Positions 26,514 to 35,651 of a DNA stretch of 64,000 nucleotides are shown one piece after another. A model generated the notes under the pieces. That model was not told where the DNA came from and ran no database searches. It saw only the letters and a list, made by a program, of their open reading frames with translations. The position numbers and the translations under genes were made by a program. Source of the stretch: Dietzia sp. NCCP-2495 (lineage in GTDB: Bacteria > Actinomycetota > Actinomycetes > Mycobacteriales > Mycobacteriaceae); the NCBI RefSeq assembly GCF_026011735.1, contig NZ_BRVN01000003.1, forward strand, positions 185,480 to 249,479, read 5' to 3'. Each line of letters starts with the position of its first letter. Position 1 is the stretch's first letter.

Positions 26514-27374
26514 TCAGAGTCCGAACTTCTCGCTTCCGCCGAGGTCCACGGGGATCGATGCCCCGGTGATGCCGGCGCCCGCATCACTGCACAGGTAGAG
26601 CGCCATGGAGGCGATTGCTTCGGGCTCGACCCACGGCTGGGGCATCTGGTTCATGCCGGAGAACGTCTCGGCGGTGTCCTCGAGGGTGGTGCCCTTCCCG
26701 CCGGACATCATCGCGATCATCGACGGGTTCTCGATCATGGGGGTGCGCACGTTGCCGGGATGGATCGAGTTGCAGCGCACGCCTGAGAAGCCGAGTTCGC
26801 CGGCAAGCGCCTTGGCCAGGCCGCGCACGCCCCACTTGGACGTCGCGTAGCTCGCTGTGAACGCCCCTCCGCGGAGGGCGACCATCGAGCTGATGAGGAC
26901 CAGTGCGCCTCCGCGGCCGGTGGAGAGGATGTGCGGGATGGCCACGGTGGTGGTGACCCAGGTGCCCTTGAGATTGATGTCGAGGGTGGCGTCCCACTCC
27001 TCTTCGGTGCGCTCCCAGGTCGCCGTGGGCTGCGGTGAGACGCCGGCGTTGGCGATCACGAAGTCCAGTCCGCCCAGTTCGGCGACCGCCGCGTCGACGG
27101 CCTCGCGCATCCCCGGCATGTCCCGCACGTCGACCTCGCCTGTGATGCAGCGGCGTCCGAGTGCGCGCACGGCCTCGGCGGTCGCCTCGAGGTCTGCCGA
27201 ATCGGCCATCGGGTACGGCACGGTCTCGATGTCCCGGCACAGGTCGAGGGCGATCACGTCGCATCCGGCGGCGGCGAACGCCTCGCAGTGTGCACGTCCC
27301 TGGCCGCGGGCGGCGCCGGTGACGAGCACGACCCTTCCGCTGAGGTCGGCCGGGGTGATGACGGGATGGGGCAT
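26514..27374 (-). CDS. mycofactocin-type SDR family oxidoreductase
   Basis: 286 residues from ATG 27374 (AGGAG upstream). Rossmann motif VTGAARGQGRAHCEAFAAAG and the IALDLC motif are the signature of mycofactocin-coupled SDRs, which keep NAD bound and pass electrons to mycofactocin. Catalytic Ser in LISSMVA and the YxxxK motif YATSK are intact. Such enzymes oxidise secondary alcohols or sterol-type substrates. The mycofactocin biosynthesis genes are not in this window. Confidence 0.88.
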   Translation of the reverse strand: MPHPVITPADLSGRVVLVTGAARGQGRAHCEAFAAAGCDVIALDLCRDIETVPYPMADSADLEATAEAVRALGRRCITGEVDVRDMPGMREAVDAAVAELGGLDFVIANAGVSPQPTATWERTEEEWDATLDINLKGTWVTTTVAIPHILSTGRGGALVLISSMVALRGGAFTASYATSKWGVRGLAKALAGELGFSGVRCNSIHPGNVRTPMIENPSMIAMMSGGKGTTLEDTAETFSGMNQMPQPWVEPEAIASMALYLCSDAGAGITGASIPVDLGGSEKFGL

Positions 27375-27469
27375 CGAGGGGGCTCCTGACGTTGTTCGGC
27401 GACGACCCACTGCGGGTCCGTGCGCCCTGCGGCATGCTGGAAGTCTACGAATGACAAACAGAACAGGTC

Positions 27470-29026
27470 GTGAACATCATGCTGCAACGCACAGTGGTTC
27501 TAGTTGATACGTCTTATCTACTGGCGAGTTTTTACAATTCCTGGGAGGAGGGTGCCCGTGGCCAACTGGAGATATCGCTCGCCACGGTCGTGCACCGTTT
27601 AGATCAGGTCGCCCACGGGCTCGTGGACCAGCCGGTCCAGCGCCAGAACTGGTACGACGGGATCCCCGATTCCGGTCCGCACCGCTATCAGCGCACACTG
27701 CGTGTGATCGAGGGCGTGCAGTTGCGGGCCGGACAGCTGATCGAGTGGGGCGATCGGCGGACGCAGAAGGCGGTCGACACACTTCTCGTCGCGGACATGA
27801 TCCAGGCTGCGTACAAGGGTCACTGTTCGGACATCGTCCTGGTGACCGGTGACGCGGACATGATCCCCGGGGTCCGGGTGGCGGTCGAGTGCGGGGTCCG
27901 GGTGCACCTCGTCGGGTTCGGCTGGGATTCCATCTCGTCCGCGCTCCGTCATGCCTGCGACACGACGACCGTGCTCGACCCGCGCACGGATTTCCACGAT
28001 TCCATGCAGATACGCGTGCTCGAGGGGCCGGTTCCGCCCAAGGTCCGGACTATGGTTACCCGGCCGGCGCATCCCGGCGAGGAGGCGGACGAACCGGTCA
28101 CCGAGGAGACCGTGGGCATGGTCGACGTGCAGTTGCGTTCCGATCGGGCTCCGGCGACGTCCGTGGCCGAGGAGGCGCGACTGACGGTCGCCGACGAGGA
28201 GCGGGCCGAAGCCGCCGAGGAACTGGCGGCCGACGAGCAGGAATGTGCGGCTCGGATCGAGGCCGGTGGTGACGACGACGCCGCCGGTTCCCGCACGGGC
28301 AGCAGCGGTGCGGTCACAAACGTCCCGGCCCCGACTCAGACCCCGACCCCGACGCCGACCCCGACTCCGGCCTCGGGCCAATCTTCGCCCCCGACCACAG
28401 GCCCGGCGACCGGTGTTGCGACGGGAGCGAGTGAGCCGTCTACGCCGAAGCCCGGTCCGGCGCCGCGTCCGACGCCGGCCACCGTAGCCGGAGTCGCAGA
28501 TCCGGCGCCTGCTCAGCGGCAGGGAGCCGAAGCGACTCCGGGAGCCCAGACTCCGCAACCCCAGACCACGGGAGCTGCGACACCTGGCACCGCGAAGCCC
28601 GGCCCCGTGTCCGTCGGCGCTGCGCCTACTGGTTCCGCGCCTACTGACTCCGCGCCCACGAGTGGGGCGCCGAGCGCGGGTGGTCAGGCGCGACCGAACC
28701 CGTCGATGATGGCCCCGCATCGTCGACCCCTGCGGTCGAAGTTCGTACCGTTGCCGGAGGAGGTATGGACGTCGTCCGGAGAGCAGACCCCGTACGACGT
28801 GGGTCAGCAGTACGCCATGTGGTGGTACGAGCAGGCAGCGAGTGATGAGCAGCGCGACGAGGCGCACCTGCTCTCCGGGGGAGTCCTGCCTCCCTCGATC
28901 GACAGGCCCCTGCTCCAGTTCGCGTGCCAGGTCCTCAACGAGTTCACGCTCACCGAAAGCCAGCGTGTGCATCTCCGGGACGGCTTCCACGAGGGCATTC
29001 GAGGGGTTCTCCTCAAGCAGCGCTGA
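27470..29026 (+). CDS. NYN-domain (PIN-like) protein with long Pro/Thr linker
   Basis: 518 residues (GTG 27470, or ATG 27479). Residues ~5-175 form an NYN domain, a PIN-like RNase fold: VVLVDTSYLLASF supplies the first acidic residue, KAVDTLLVADMI the second and IVLVTGDADMIPGV the third. Residues ~175-270 are acidic and helical; ~280-425 are low-complexity Pro/Thr/Ala/Gly, including a run of PTPTPTPTP. A conserved C-terminal domain (~430-518, VWTSSGEQTPYDVGQQYAMW) follows. Likely a cytosolic ribonuclease or RNA-processing factor; target unknown. Divergent from the SDR gene. Confidence 0.82.
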   Translation: MNIMLQRTVVLVDTSYLLASFYNSWEEGARGQLEISLATVVHRLDQVAHGLVDQPVQRQNWYDGIPDSGPHRYQRTLRVIEGVQLRAGQLIEWGDRRTQKAVDTLLVADMIQAAYKGHCSDIVLVTGDADMIPGVRVAVECGVRVHLVGFGWDSISSALRHACDTTTVLDPRTDFHDSMQIRVLEGPVPPKVRTMVTRPAHPGEEADEPVTEETVGMVDVQLRSDRAPATSVAEEARLTVADEERAEAAEELAADEQECAARIEAGGDDDAAGSRTGSSGAVTNVPAPTQTPTPTPTPTPASGQSSPPTTGPATGVATGASEPSTPKPGPAPRPTPATVAGVADPAPAQRQGAEATPGAQTPQPQTTGAATPGTAKPGPVSVGAAPTGSAPTDSAPTSGAPSAGGQARPNPSMMAPHRRPLRSKFVPLPEEVWTSSGEQTPYDVGQQYAMWWYEQAASDEQRDEAHLLSGGVLPPSIDRPLLQFACQVLNEFTLTESQRVHLRDGFHEGIRGVLLKQR

Positions 29027-29036
29027 ACGGGCCAAC

Positions 29037-30668
29037 TCAGAACGGTGGCGGATCGTGATCGAGTCCGTCCGCGGTCGGCGGTGGTGCGTTCCTGGCGACA
29101 GAGTTGGCCAGTCGTTCCGCCGCCAGGCGCCGTGCCCGCCGGTACCAGTGGGTGCGTTCGGGCTTCAGCAGATCAAACGGGAACTGCCGGGGTGCCGGAC
29201 CAGGGTCCGCGCCCGGATCCTTGCCAGAGCGGGCATGATCCGCTGATTTATGTCTCCATCTCGTCAGTGGACCGTCAGGTGCGGTGGTGATGCGATGCCC
29301 CGTGTCGGTGGTGACGGTCAGTGTCCCGTCTCGGTGCAGCTGGTACTGCCAGTCGTGAAAGGTCTTGAAACGGTGGTGGCGCCGACACAGGCAGGCGAGG
29401 TTGGATTCGATGGTGGGGCCGCCACTGTCGGGGTCAATGTGATTGAAGGGGCTGACGTGATCAATGTCGCAGTCGTCCGCGGGCACCGAACACCCCGGGT
29501 GCCTGCAGGTTCCGTCTCGTAGACGGATTCGCCGGGCGAGCTGGGTGCTGATCCGGTAGCGCCGCGCCGAGTGTGGGGTGTCGGCCGCCCCGGGCTCAGT
29601 GTCCGGGACGGAGAGTGTGGCGCCGACGCTGCGCGACAGGAGCGCGATGAGTGCGTCAATGGTCGCTGGCCCGCCGCGGGGAAGGTAGACCTCCGGCTCC
29701 CCGTCCGGTCCGAGGGGTGCGAGAACCGTAATGTGTGGTCGGATCTGGGAGGGCAGGGGCGTGTCGGCCGTAGTGTCCGTATCAGTCTGGTCTGCGAGGT
29801 GGCTGTTGTCCGCGCGATCGTCCACCGGGCGTGCAGTGAGGGACCCGGGACCGATGAGCGCGTCGACCAAGGCGTCTGCGCGGCGTTGCGCTGCTGAGCG
29901 CTGATCCTGATCGTCAGTCTCGGCAGTGTCGTTCCGCGACGCGGCTGCGACCCGGGCGGCCTGTTCTTCGGAGATCTGCTGACGCACAGCTTCTTGGAGC
30001 GCGGTGTAAATCGTCGACGCCTCGGCTGAGGTGAGGTGGGCGTGGAGGGTCGCCATTCCGTCTTGACCGCGGCGAACCTGAACGTTTCGATTCCGTAGCG
30101 CAGCGTTGCGCCTGTGGAGCACCCCTTCCGGGTCGTGTTTCTCGATGATGCGGTCCGTCTTGTTGAGGATTGCGGAGCGTCCGGGGCGCTGGCCTGACGC
30201 GATGGCCTCCATCAGCCAGTCCATCACGTCTTTCTGGATCGCCGGCCGGTGCCACGCGTCGACTGTGCGCATCTGCTTGGCGAGAAGGTCGGCGGTGCGC
30301 TCGTCGAGCTGGCCGCACTCCATAGCTTCGAGGATGCGGGGAAACTTCTCCACGAGTGTGCGCGCCAGCGTGAGGATCGAACGCGCACGATGGACGTGGA
30401 CACCGTAGGCGGCCACGATCTCGGCACACGCCACGTCGTAGGGATCCACCATCGCGAAGTCCTTACGATCATCGTGTTCCGGGTCGTAGCCGGCGGCGAA
30501 TAGCTGATCGACATGCTTGTCCTCGCAGATCTCATACAGCTCGTGGCAGGCACGCAACCGCGCAGCGGAAGCCCGGTTCTCCGTGTGGAGGGATTCGAGG
30601 ACCGCTCGGCCCGCCGCGGAAATCCGCGAGCTCGAGTTCGAAGCCGCTGACGCTGTTCGCTGACCCAT
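29037..30668 (-). CDS. DUF222/HNH endonuclease protein (13E12 type)
   Basis: 543 residues; ATG 30668 has AAGGGGGTGG upstream. N-terminal DUF222 (~20-330), then an HNH nuclease motif near the C-terminus: CRHPGCSVPADDCDIDHVSP, then NLACLCRRHHRFKTF, with the zinc-binding Cys pairs and catalytic His all present. This is the family of the multi-copy REP13E12 elements of mycobacteria. Such genes occur in many near-identical copies per genome and probably spread or recombine, but their role is unknown. I see no flanking inverted repeats or att duplication here. Confidence 0.9.
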   Translation of the reverse strand: MGQRTASAASNSSSRISAAGRAVLESLHTENRASAARLRACHELYEICEDKHVDQLFAAGYDPEHDDRKDFAMVDPYDVACAEIVAAYGVHVHRARSILTLARTLVEKFPRILEAMECGQLDERTADLLAKQMRTVDAWHRPAIQKDVMDWLMEAIASGQRPGRSAILNKTDRIIEKHDPEGVLHRRNAALRNRNVQVRRGQDGMATLHAHLTSAEASTIYTALQEAVRQQISEEQAARVAAASRNDTAETDDQDQRSAAQRRADALVDALIGPGSLTARPVDDRADNSHLADQTDTDTTADTPLPSQIRPHITVLAPLGPDGEPEVYLPRGGPATIDALIALLSRSVGATLSVPDTEPGAADTPHSARRYRISTQLARRIRLRDGTCRHPGCSVPADDCDIDHVSPFNHIDPDSGGPTIESNLACLCRRHHRFKTFHDWQYQLHRDGTLTVTTDTGHRITTAPDGPLTRWRHKSADHARSGKDPGADPGPAPRQFPFDLLKPERTHWYRRARRLAAERLANSVARNAPPPTADGLDHDPPPF

Positions 30669-31305
30669 GTCCACCCCCTTGGTCCGCCACCTAATCGTGC
30701 GTGTGTTCGATTACCTTTACGGTAGCAAGGGGGTACGACATGATTGCATAAATGCCTATGAGCGCCGATTATCTTCGCAAGTAGCTAGTTCTGCCTGTGG
30801 CCTCATAGGGAGTCTCAATGGGGCAGGAGTGGGAAAGTTTGTACGATCTGGGCAAGGGGATCTGCCCAGACCGGCGGCATGCGCCACCGCCGATGTCGGG
30901 ATCACGGCCGCACGCACGTACTGCTCAACCGCTTTCGCCGAACAGTTCCAGGTGCTGGGAGGTCGGACCCGGGTGGTGGTCGGGGTCGAATCGGCGCGTG
31001 TCCGGAGCGTGGCCTGACGCAACCCGAACCACCGCGGCCACACCGCACTACGAGGCGCCTCACCCGCAGACCGCGTACACAACCTGCGTGGGCAGTACAC
31101 CTAGAGCAGTCGGCATGAGTGGATATCCCACCCGGGACCGGTGACGACGACGAGGACCACCGGTAGCTCGCCTCTCGGCACCTTCCCCGACGGTCGTCGT
31201 CCGCTCAACAGAACCGCCCGTCCCCTTCAGAGAGGTCTCTGGAGGGGACGGGCGGAGTGGGCGTCGTGGCACTTCACCGGCGGGACGCCACGGTAGGGGC
31301 GGTCG
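30669..31305. other. gene-free region (637 bp)
   Basis: Open frames here are short and lack coding character on both strands. The first ~110 bp, including an A/T-rich tract at 30700-30780, are the promoter region of the HNH gene. The right end holds the terminator at 31214-31255. I see nothing else; a decayed gene remnant is possible but not demonstrable. Confidence 0.5.
31214..31255 (-). terminator. long terminator hairpin after mycolyltransferase
   Basis: About 20-bp stem (31214-31233 with 31236-31255, one G-U pair) 50 bp beyond the stop of the minus-strand mycolyltransferase gene. Confidence 0.65.
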
Positions 31306-32550
31306 TCAGCGAAGCGACGGCATCAACGTGTCGCGCATCGGAGCCAGGAACCGGCCGAAGTTGTCCCAGTTGTGCATGCCGGTCGGAAGGTAGTCGACAC
31401 GCGCCTCGATCCCCAGCTCGTCCAGGCGCTCGTCCATGTCGACGGTGCAGGCGTGCGTGGCCATCTCCAAGCCGGCGCCCTGGGTGAAGCGCAGCAGGTC
31501 GTGGTCGTTTCGCTGCCACTCGGTGGCGTCGGGCATGCCGGTCGCGGTCGCGAAGTAGAGCGTCTTGCCGCGGAGCTTCTCGGCGTGGAGCAGGCCGTCG
31601 TTCTCCAGGTAGGCGGGATCCGTGCGCTGGCCCCACATGTTGGCGATGTTGCCGCCGCGCGTCTCGGCCACGATCTTGGCGAGCAGGAAGCCCAGGTCGT
31701 CGCGGGCGGTGTAGCACCCGGCGATCGCGCCGACCGCCTGGTACAGCTCAGGGCTGCGCTCCGCGGTGGTGACCGCGCTGGCGGCGCCCATCGACAGACC
31801 GGCCATGCCGCGCTTGCCGCTGAACGGGATCGCGTTGTCTCCGGACTCCAGCAGCGGCGGCAACTCCTGGGTGAGGAACGTCTGCCACTTGTTACGGCTC
31901 AGCACCGGGTCGTCGTGCTGCCAGTCCGCGTGCAGCGAGCCGTCGGCTCTGGTCGGCATGACCAGGGTGACGTGTTCTCCCGCGAACACCTCCTGGATCT
32001 GTCCGGGAAGGAGCCAACCGCTCGGCGAGGGAGAGTCCACGCCGTCGAGCAGGTAGAGCATCGGCGCCGGAGCGTTCGAGGCGGAGCGCCAGATCTCGAC
32101 CGGCAGGACGCGGTTCATGGACTTGGAGGCGATCCACCAGCGCTCGAAGCGCGGATCGCCGCCGGCGACCGCCGGGTCGCCGATTTCGATGCGACGCACC
32201 TCGGTGACCTCGACGGGCTCGGCCTCCATGCCTATCGGCGGGGTGGCCGCGGTGTTCTGTGAGCCGGTGCCCAATGCGGGCAGGGTGCCGAGGCCGACGA
32301 GCGAGTCGGTACCGGTCGAGCCGGTGGAGCCGACGGTCGCGGCACCGGCAGCGGCGCTCGACGGGTCGACACTGCCACCCATGTTGTTGACCGATCCGAT
32401 GTTGCCGATCGAGCCCGGGTCGAGCGATGCGGGACCGCCGGAGCCCGACTGGGCCACCGCGGGCGCGGCGGCGCCGCAGGCCAGGGTCACCGCCACCACG
32501 GGGACGAGTGCGCGGCGTGCCGCGGAGGCAGGGAGGGATCTCAATTTCAC
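31306..32550 (-). CDS. antigen-85-type mycolyltransferase / esterase
   Basis: 414 residues from GTG 32550 (AAGG upstream). Signal peptide ends near APAVAQS. A ~75-residue Gly/Ser/Thr-rich segment precedes the esterase domain: LYLLDGVDSPS near the start, nucleophile elbow GLSMGA (~247) and C-terminal HNWDNF with the catalytic His. The family transfers mycolic acids to trehalose or arabinogalactan at the cell wall. The usual Ag85 fibronectin-binding features are not evident, so it is closer to the corynebacterial Cmt type. Monocistronic, ends in a strong hairpin. Confidence 0.88.
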   Translation of the reverse strand: MKLRSLPASAARRALVPVVAVTLACGAAAPAVAQSGSGGPASLDPGSIGNIGSVNNMGGSVDPSSAAAGAATVGSTGSTGTDSLVGLGTLPALGTGSQNTAATPPIGMEAEPVEVTEVRRIEIGDPAVAGGDPRFERWWIASKSMNRVLPVEIWRSASNAPAPMLYLLDGVDSPSPSGWLLPGQIQEVFAGEHVTLVMPTRADGSLHADWQHDDPVLSRNKWQTFLTQELPPLLESGDNAIPFSGKRGMAGLSMGAASAVTTAERSPELYQAVGAIAGCYTARDDLGFLLAKIVAETRGGNIANMWGQRTDPAYLENDGLLHAEKLRGKTLYFATATGMPDATEWQRNDHDLLRFTQGAGLEMATHACTVDMDERLDELGIEARVDYLPTGMHNWDNFGRFLAPMRDTLMPSLR

Positions 32551-32772
32551 AGGGGCACCTTGGTTGCTCGGGAAGGGAAGCGGCCCCACCGATCAACGCT
32601 CGGGCGTCACCGCGCTGAGACCACCGGTTGATGATAAGCCACTGAGTATTCCCAGTGGATGCCTTGAAACCCCCGGGCATGGCGCTCAGCTCGAACTTGC
32701 GCGAGCGCCCAGCGGACCCGCGCGAGCGCTCAGCCGAGACCGTGCGCGTGCCCAGCGGACCCGCCCGGGCGA

Positions 32773-33729
32773 CTACTGCCGGGTGTCGCGAGGCAGTGTC
32801 GGTCCCGCCTGTCCACTGCCGGTCCCGTCTGTTCCGGAAGCGCTGTCAGTCCCGGCAGCGCCGCCAGCGCTGTCAGTCCCGGCAGTGCCGCCAGCGCCGC
32901 CGGTGCCAGCGGGCCGCGCCTCGCCGGCGGGGTCGGTGCCGGCGTTGTCGTCGTCGTTCCCCTCGGTCAACTGACGCCCGGCGCCCGCCGCGCCGCCCGC
33001 GGCGAGGCCCATCGAGGCGCGGATCTGCTCCAACTTGGAGCGACCCTCCGACTCGCGGGTCAGGGCCGCGGCGTCGAGCTGCGCGGACGACGTGGCACCC
33101 GTGGCCTCCGCGAGCTCCTGCTTGCCGAGTGCGGTGGTGTAGCGGTTCTCGATCTTGTTGCGGATCTCGTCGAACGTCGGGGAGTTGCCGCCTCCGCCGA
33201 CCCCCTCCATCGAGGTCAGCGACTCGGTAGTCCGGTGCTGCATCTCGGCCTGCGTGGCCTGCAGCAACAGCTGGTCCTCCTGCGCGAGCGTCTCCTTGAG
33301 TCGCCGCTCCGACTCGCCGACCGCCTGCTTGGCCTGCTCCGCCGCCTGCTGCGCCTGGCCGTGGAGCTGCCGCGTGTGCTCCAGGTCGGACTCGAGGGCC
33401 ACGAGCCGCCCCGCCAGCTGCTCGGCCTGCGACTCGAGCTGCGCGGCCTTGGCCTCGTCGCCGGCGCTCCGGGAGTTGTCGGCGAGCTGCAGGGTCTGCC
33501 GGATCTGGCCCTGCGTCTCCTCGAGCTGCCGGGCCTTGGTGCCCATCGCGATCTCGAGCTGCTTTGCGTTGCCGATCACCGCGGCGGCCTGGTCGGCGAC
33601 GGCCTTGTGCTGGTCCCGGGCGCCCTGCATGGCCTGGTGGACGAGGACCTTGGGGTCGGCGTTGTCGTCGACCGTCTTGTCCAGCGAGGCCTTGAGGTAG
33701 TTCCAGCCCTTGGCGAAGGGGTTCGGCAT
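32773..33729 (-). CDS. PspA/IM30-family protein (35-kDa antigen type)
   Basis: 318 residues. Long coiled-coil PspA domain (~1-235), beginning MPNPFAKGWNYLKASLD with the helix that contacts the membrane, rich in Glu/Gln/Ala heptads. The C-terminal ~80 residues are a Gly/Thr/Ala/Asp low-complexity tail with repeats of GTDSAGG type. PspA proteins polymerise on stressed membranes; in mycobacteria Rv2744c has this role. It lies 49 bp after the unrecognised 483-residue gene and is presumably cotranscribed with it. The clgR-pspB partners seen in mycobacteria are not adjacent. Confidence 0.88.
   Translation of the reverse strand: MPNPFAKGWNYLKASLDKTVDDNADPKVLVHQAMQGARDQHKAVADQAAAVIGNAKQLEIAMGTKARQLEETQGQIRQTLQLADNSRSAGDEAKAAQLESQAEQLAGRLVALESDLEHTRQLHGQAQQAAEQAKQAVGESERRLKETLAQEDQLLLQATQAEMQHRTTESLTSMEGVGGGGNSPTFDEIRNKIENRYTTALGKQELAEATGATSSAQLDAAALTRESEGRSKLEQIRASMGLAAGGAAGAGRQLTEGNDDDNAGTDPAGEARPAGTGGAGGTAGTDSAGGAAGTDSASGTDGTGSGQAGPTLPRDTRQ
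32839..32892. repeat. 27-bp tandem duplication in pspA tail
   Basis: Two copies, 32839-32865 and 32866-32892, differing at one base. They encode the repeated Gly-Thr-Asp-Ser-Ala segment of the low-complexity tail and are likely to vary in copy number. Confidence 0.75.
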
Positions 33730-33778
33730 GGCGACGTCCTAACTGTCGGCGTGGGGCACCGCCGGCGGCCGGCGAGCG

Positions 33779-35230
33779 CTACCTCTTCACGGTACCGAGC
33801 AGCGCGGCGACGGGGAGCGCGGTTCGCGGCAGGTACGGCTGCCGCCACAGGCCGCCCGACGCGGCGCCCGACGACTCGTGCTGCCACTGCACGTCGACCT
33901 CGGGTCGGCCCACGTTGAGGTCGTGGACGAGCAGTGCGGCGAGCATCGCCGAGGAGGTCTCGGGCTGGAAGATCTCGATGCCGAACGCGCCCGCGCCCTT
34001 GTAGGTGTTGGCGAGGATCTTGTTCTTGGTGACCGAGTAGGTGTCGGTGGCGGGGGCGATGTTGACGGAGACGGTGTGGCCGTCGGCGAACGCGGTGGTG
34101 GCGCGCCAGCGTTGGATCCGCTTGGCGAGCGTGTAGTTGGGGCCCTGCTGGGGGACGAGTGCGTCGTGGACGGCGGGGCCGTTGCCGGGTTCGTAGTTGC
34201 GGTGGAAGACCTTGCCGCCGGTGAGGGTGCCGACGATCTTCTTGATGTCGGTGGCCTTGCGTGCGGACAGTGCGGCGTCGGAGGCCTCCCGCACGTCGGC
34301 GGGGACGACGAAGGTGTCCATCGGGGTGGCCAGGTAGGCGAGCGCGGTGGCGGTGGAGTCGGACAGGAGGTCGACGACCAGGGCGTCCGCCGCGGAGGAC
34401 AGTTGCACGTGCAGTCCGCCGTCCGCGTAGAAGTAGCTGCCGATGGTCAGCGGGGCGGGTGCGGCGGCTCGGGCCCAGGCGGCGAGTTCGGGCAGCTGGG
34501 TCAGAAGGTTGATCCCAGGGGCGCCGCTGGCGTCGGTCGGCACGTGCAGGCGCCCGGCGAACTGGTCTGTCTCGGTGCGGAGGCGGTCCCAGACAGGGCT
34601 GGTGGGCAGGTCGACGCCCATTACGTCGGCGCCCCAGCGCAGCAGTTGGTGGGCCGGGCCCATCTCGGAGCCCAGGCCCAGGACGAGCATGGCGCGGCCG
34701 GGCAGGGAGAGCCAGTCGGGGTAGTCCTGGACGAGGCGCAGGGCGGCGGCGCAGCTGGGTTCGATCACGCCGCGTTCGACCCACCGGTCGAGGTGGTCGC
34801 GCAGTGCGGCGCCGCTCAGGTGCTCGCCGCGGTAGGGGATCGAGAGGGTCTGTACGGGCTCGGCGGTGCCGGTGATCGTCTCGGTGCCCGGGGTGGAGGG
34901 GGCGACGACGACGTCGAGGTAGTCCTTCATCGGGGTCTCGACGGTCTCCCCGTCGACGTCATGGGCGCCGACCATGCGGGACTGGAGCGAGTCGAGGCCG
35001 GCTCGGGCCACGCCGTCCCAGGCTACCGCGTCGTGGACGCCCGCCGCGACGAGCTCGGTGAACGGCTCGATGTAGCCCTTGCGCCAGTCCTTGATGCGGT
35101 GGATCCGTGCGGCGGCCGACGGGTCCACGCTGGCGAGCGCGTCGGCCACCACCTGCTTGGCCAGGGTGCCCGTTGAGCGCGAGCCGGAGGGATCGGTGGG
35201 AAACCGGACACCGGTCGTGAGCGTGGACAT
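33779..35230 (-). CDS. conserved hypothetical protein (483 aa), PspA operon partner
   Basis: ATG 35230 with AGGAG 8 nt upstream. I do not recognise a family. The centre contains a Rossmann-like segment, RAMLVLGLGSEMGPAHQLL then VMGVDLPTS, and a later acidic strand LVVDLLSDSTATAL, which suggests a nucleotide or SAM binding fold. There is no signal peptide and no clear membrane span. The C-terminus (HDLNVGRPEVDVQWQHESS, LPRTALPVAALLG) may contact membranes. Directly upstream of pspA (49 bp), so it may act in the same membrane-stress response. Divergent from the repeat protein gene. Confidence 0.75.
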   Translation of the reverse strand: MSTLTTGVRFPTDPSGSRSTGTLAKQVVADALASVDPSAAARIHRIKDWRKGYIEPFTELVAAGVHDAVAWDGVARAGLDSLQSRMVGAHDVDGETVETPMKDYLDVVVAPSTPGTETITGTAEPVQTLSIPYRGEHLSGAALRDHLDRWVERGVIEPSCAAALRLVQDYPDWLSLPGRAMLVLGLGSEMGPAHQLLRWGADVMGVDLPTSPVWDRLRTETDQFAGRLHVPTDASGAPGINLLTQLPELAAWARAAAPAPLTIGSYFYADGGLHVQLSSAADALVVDLLSDSTATALAYLATPMDTFVVPADVREASDAALSARKATDIKKIVGTLTGGKVFHRNYEPGNGPAVHDALVPQQGPNYTLAKRIQRWRATTAFADGHTVSVNIAPATDTYSVTKNKILANTYKGAGAFGIEIFQPETSSAMLAALLVHDLNVGRPEVDVQWQHESSGAASGGLWRQPYLPRTALPVAALLGTVKR

Positions 35231-35651
35231 GTGGCTCCTGTCGTCGCGTCAATACGAGGTCTTCCTCAAGTTTGCCCATGTGGCGCCGGGTTTGCGCCGC
35301 AATCGCGGGGGGTTCGGGTGAAAAAGTTCTGGCTGTGATTAACCTCACAGGCCCGGCCGACACAATTATTCCATTAAGTTTCGCTCACTTCTCAGGAAAT
35401 ACATAAGTCGAGGTAGGCGGCTATTTGTAGGGGCTCGCATGCGGAGATGCGCTGTGAAATGAGCCTTCAGCGCGCCGAAATCTGCTGGGGTTCGCTGTGC
35501 ATTGGGCCAAGAGATGTAACAACGTCACAGGAAGTGCCGATAGCGTAACGACACGATCCGACGGCCAGTGAGCAACTCACCGGCTGGCCCGGACGGCGGG
35601 GGGGACTCCGGTCGCCGGGTCGTCAGCGAACAGACAAGGAAGGCATTTCCT
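35231..35651. other. divergent control region (421 bp)
   Basis: Between the minus-strand operon starting at 35230 and the plus-strand repeat-protein gene at 35652. It contains a perfect CRP/GlxR-type palindrome at 35334-35349 and an A/T-richer stretch at 35330-35420, unlike the rest of the window. A weaker half-match TGTAACAACGTCACA lies at 35514-35528. No protein gene seen. Confidence 0.65.
35334..35349. promoter_or_regulatory. perfect CRP/GlxR-type operator
   Basis: TGTGA-TTAACC-TCACA matches the cAMP-receptor-protein consensus TGTGA-N6-TCACA exactly; flanking C and G extend the symmetry to 18 bp. GlxR/Crp of Mycobacteriales binds such sites. It lies 104 bp from the minus-strand start and ~300 bp from the plus-strand start. 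Confidence 0.7.

Noticed and set aside
30980..31010. T-arm-like GGGGTCGAATC resembling a tRNA 3' part
   Set aside because: No acceptor or anticodon stem can be built around it.
30756..31144. Short open frames in the gap beside the HNH gene
   Set aside because: No ribosome-binding site, no coding-like codon use and no recognisable motif on either strand.
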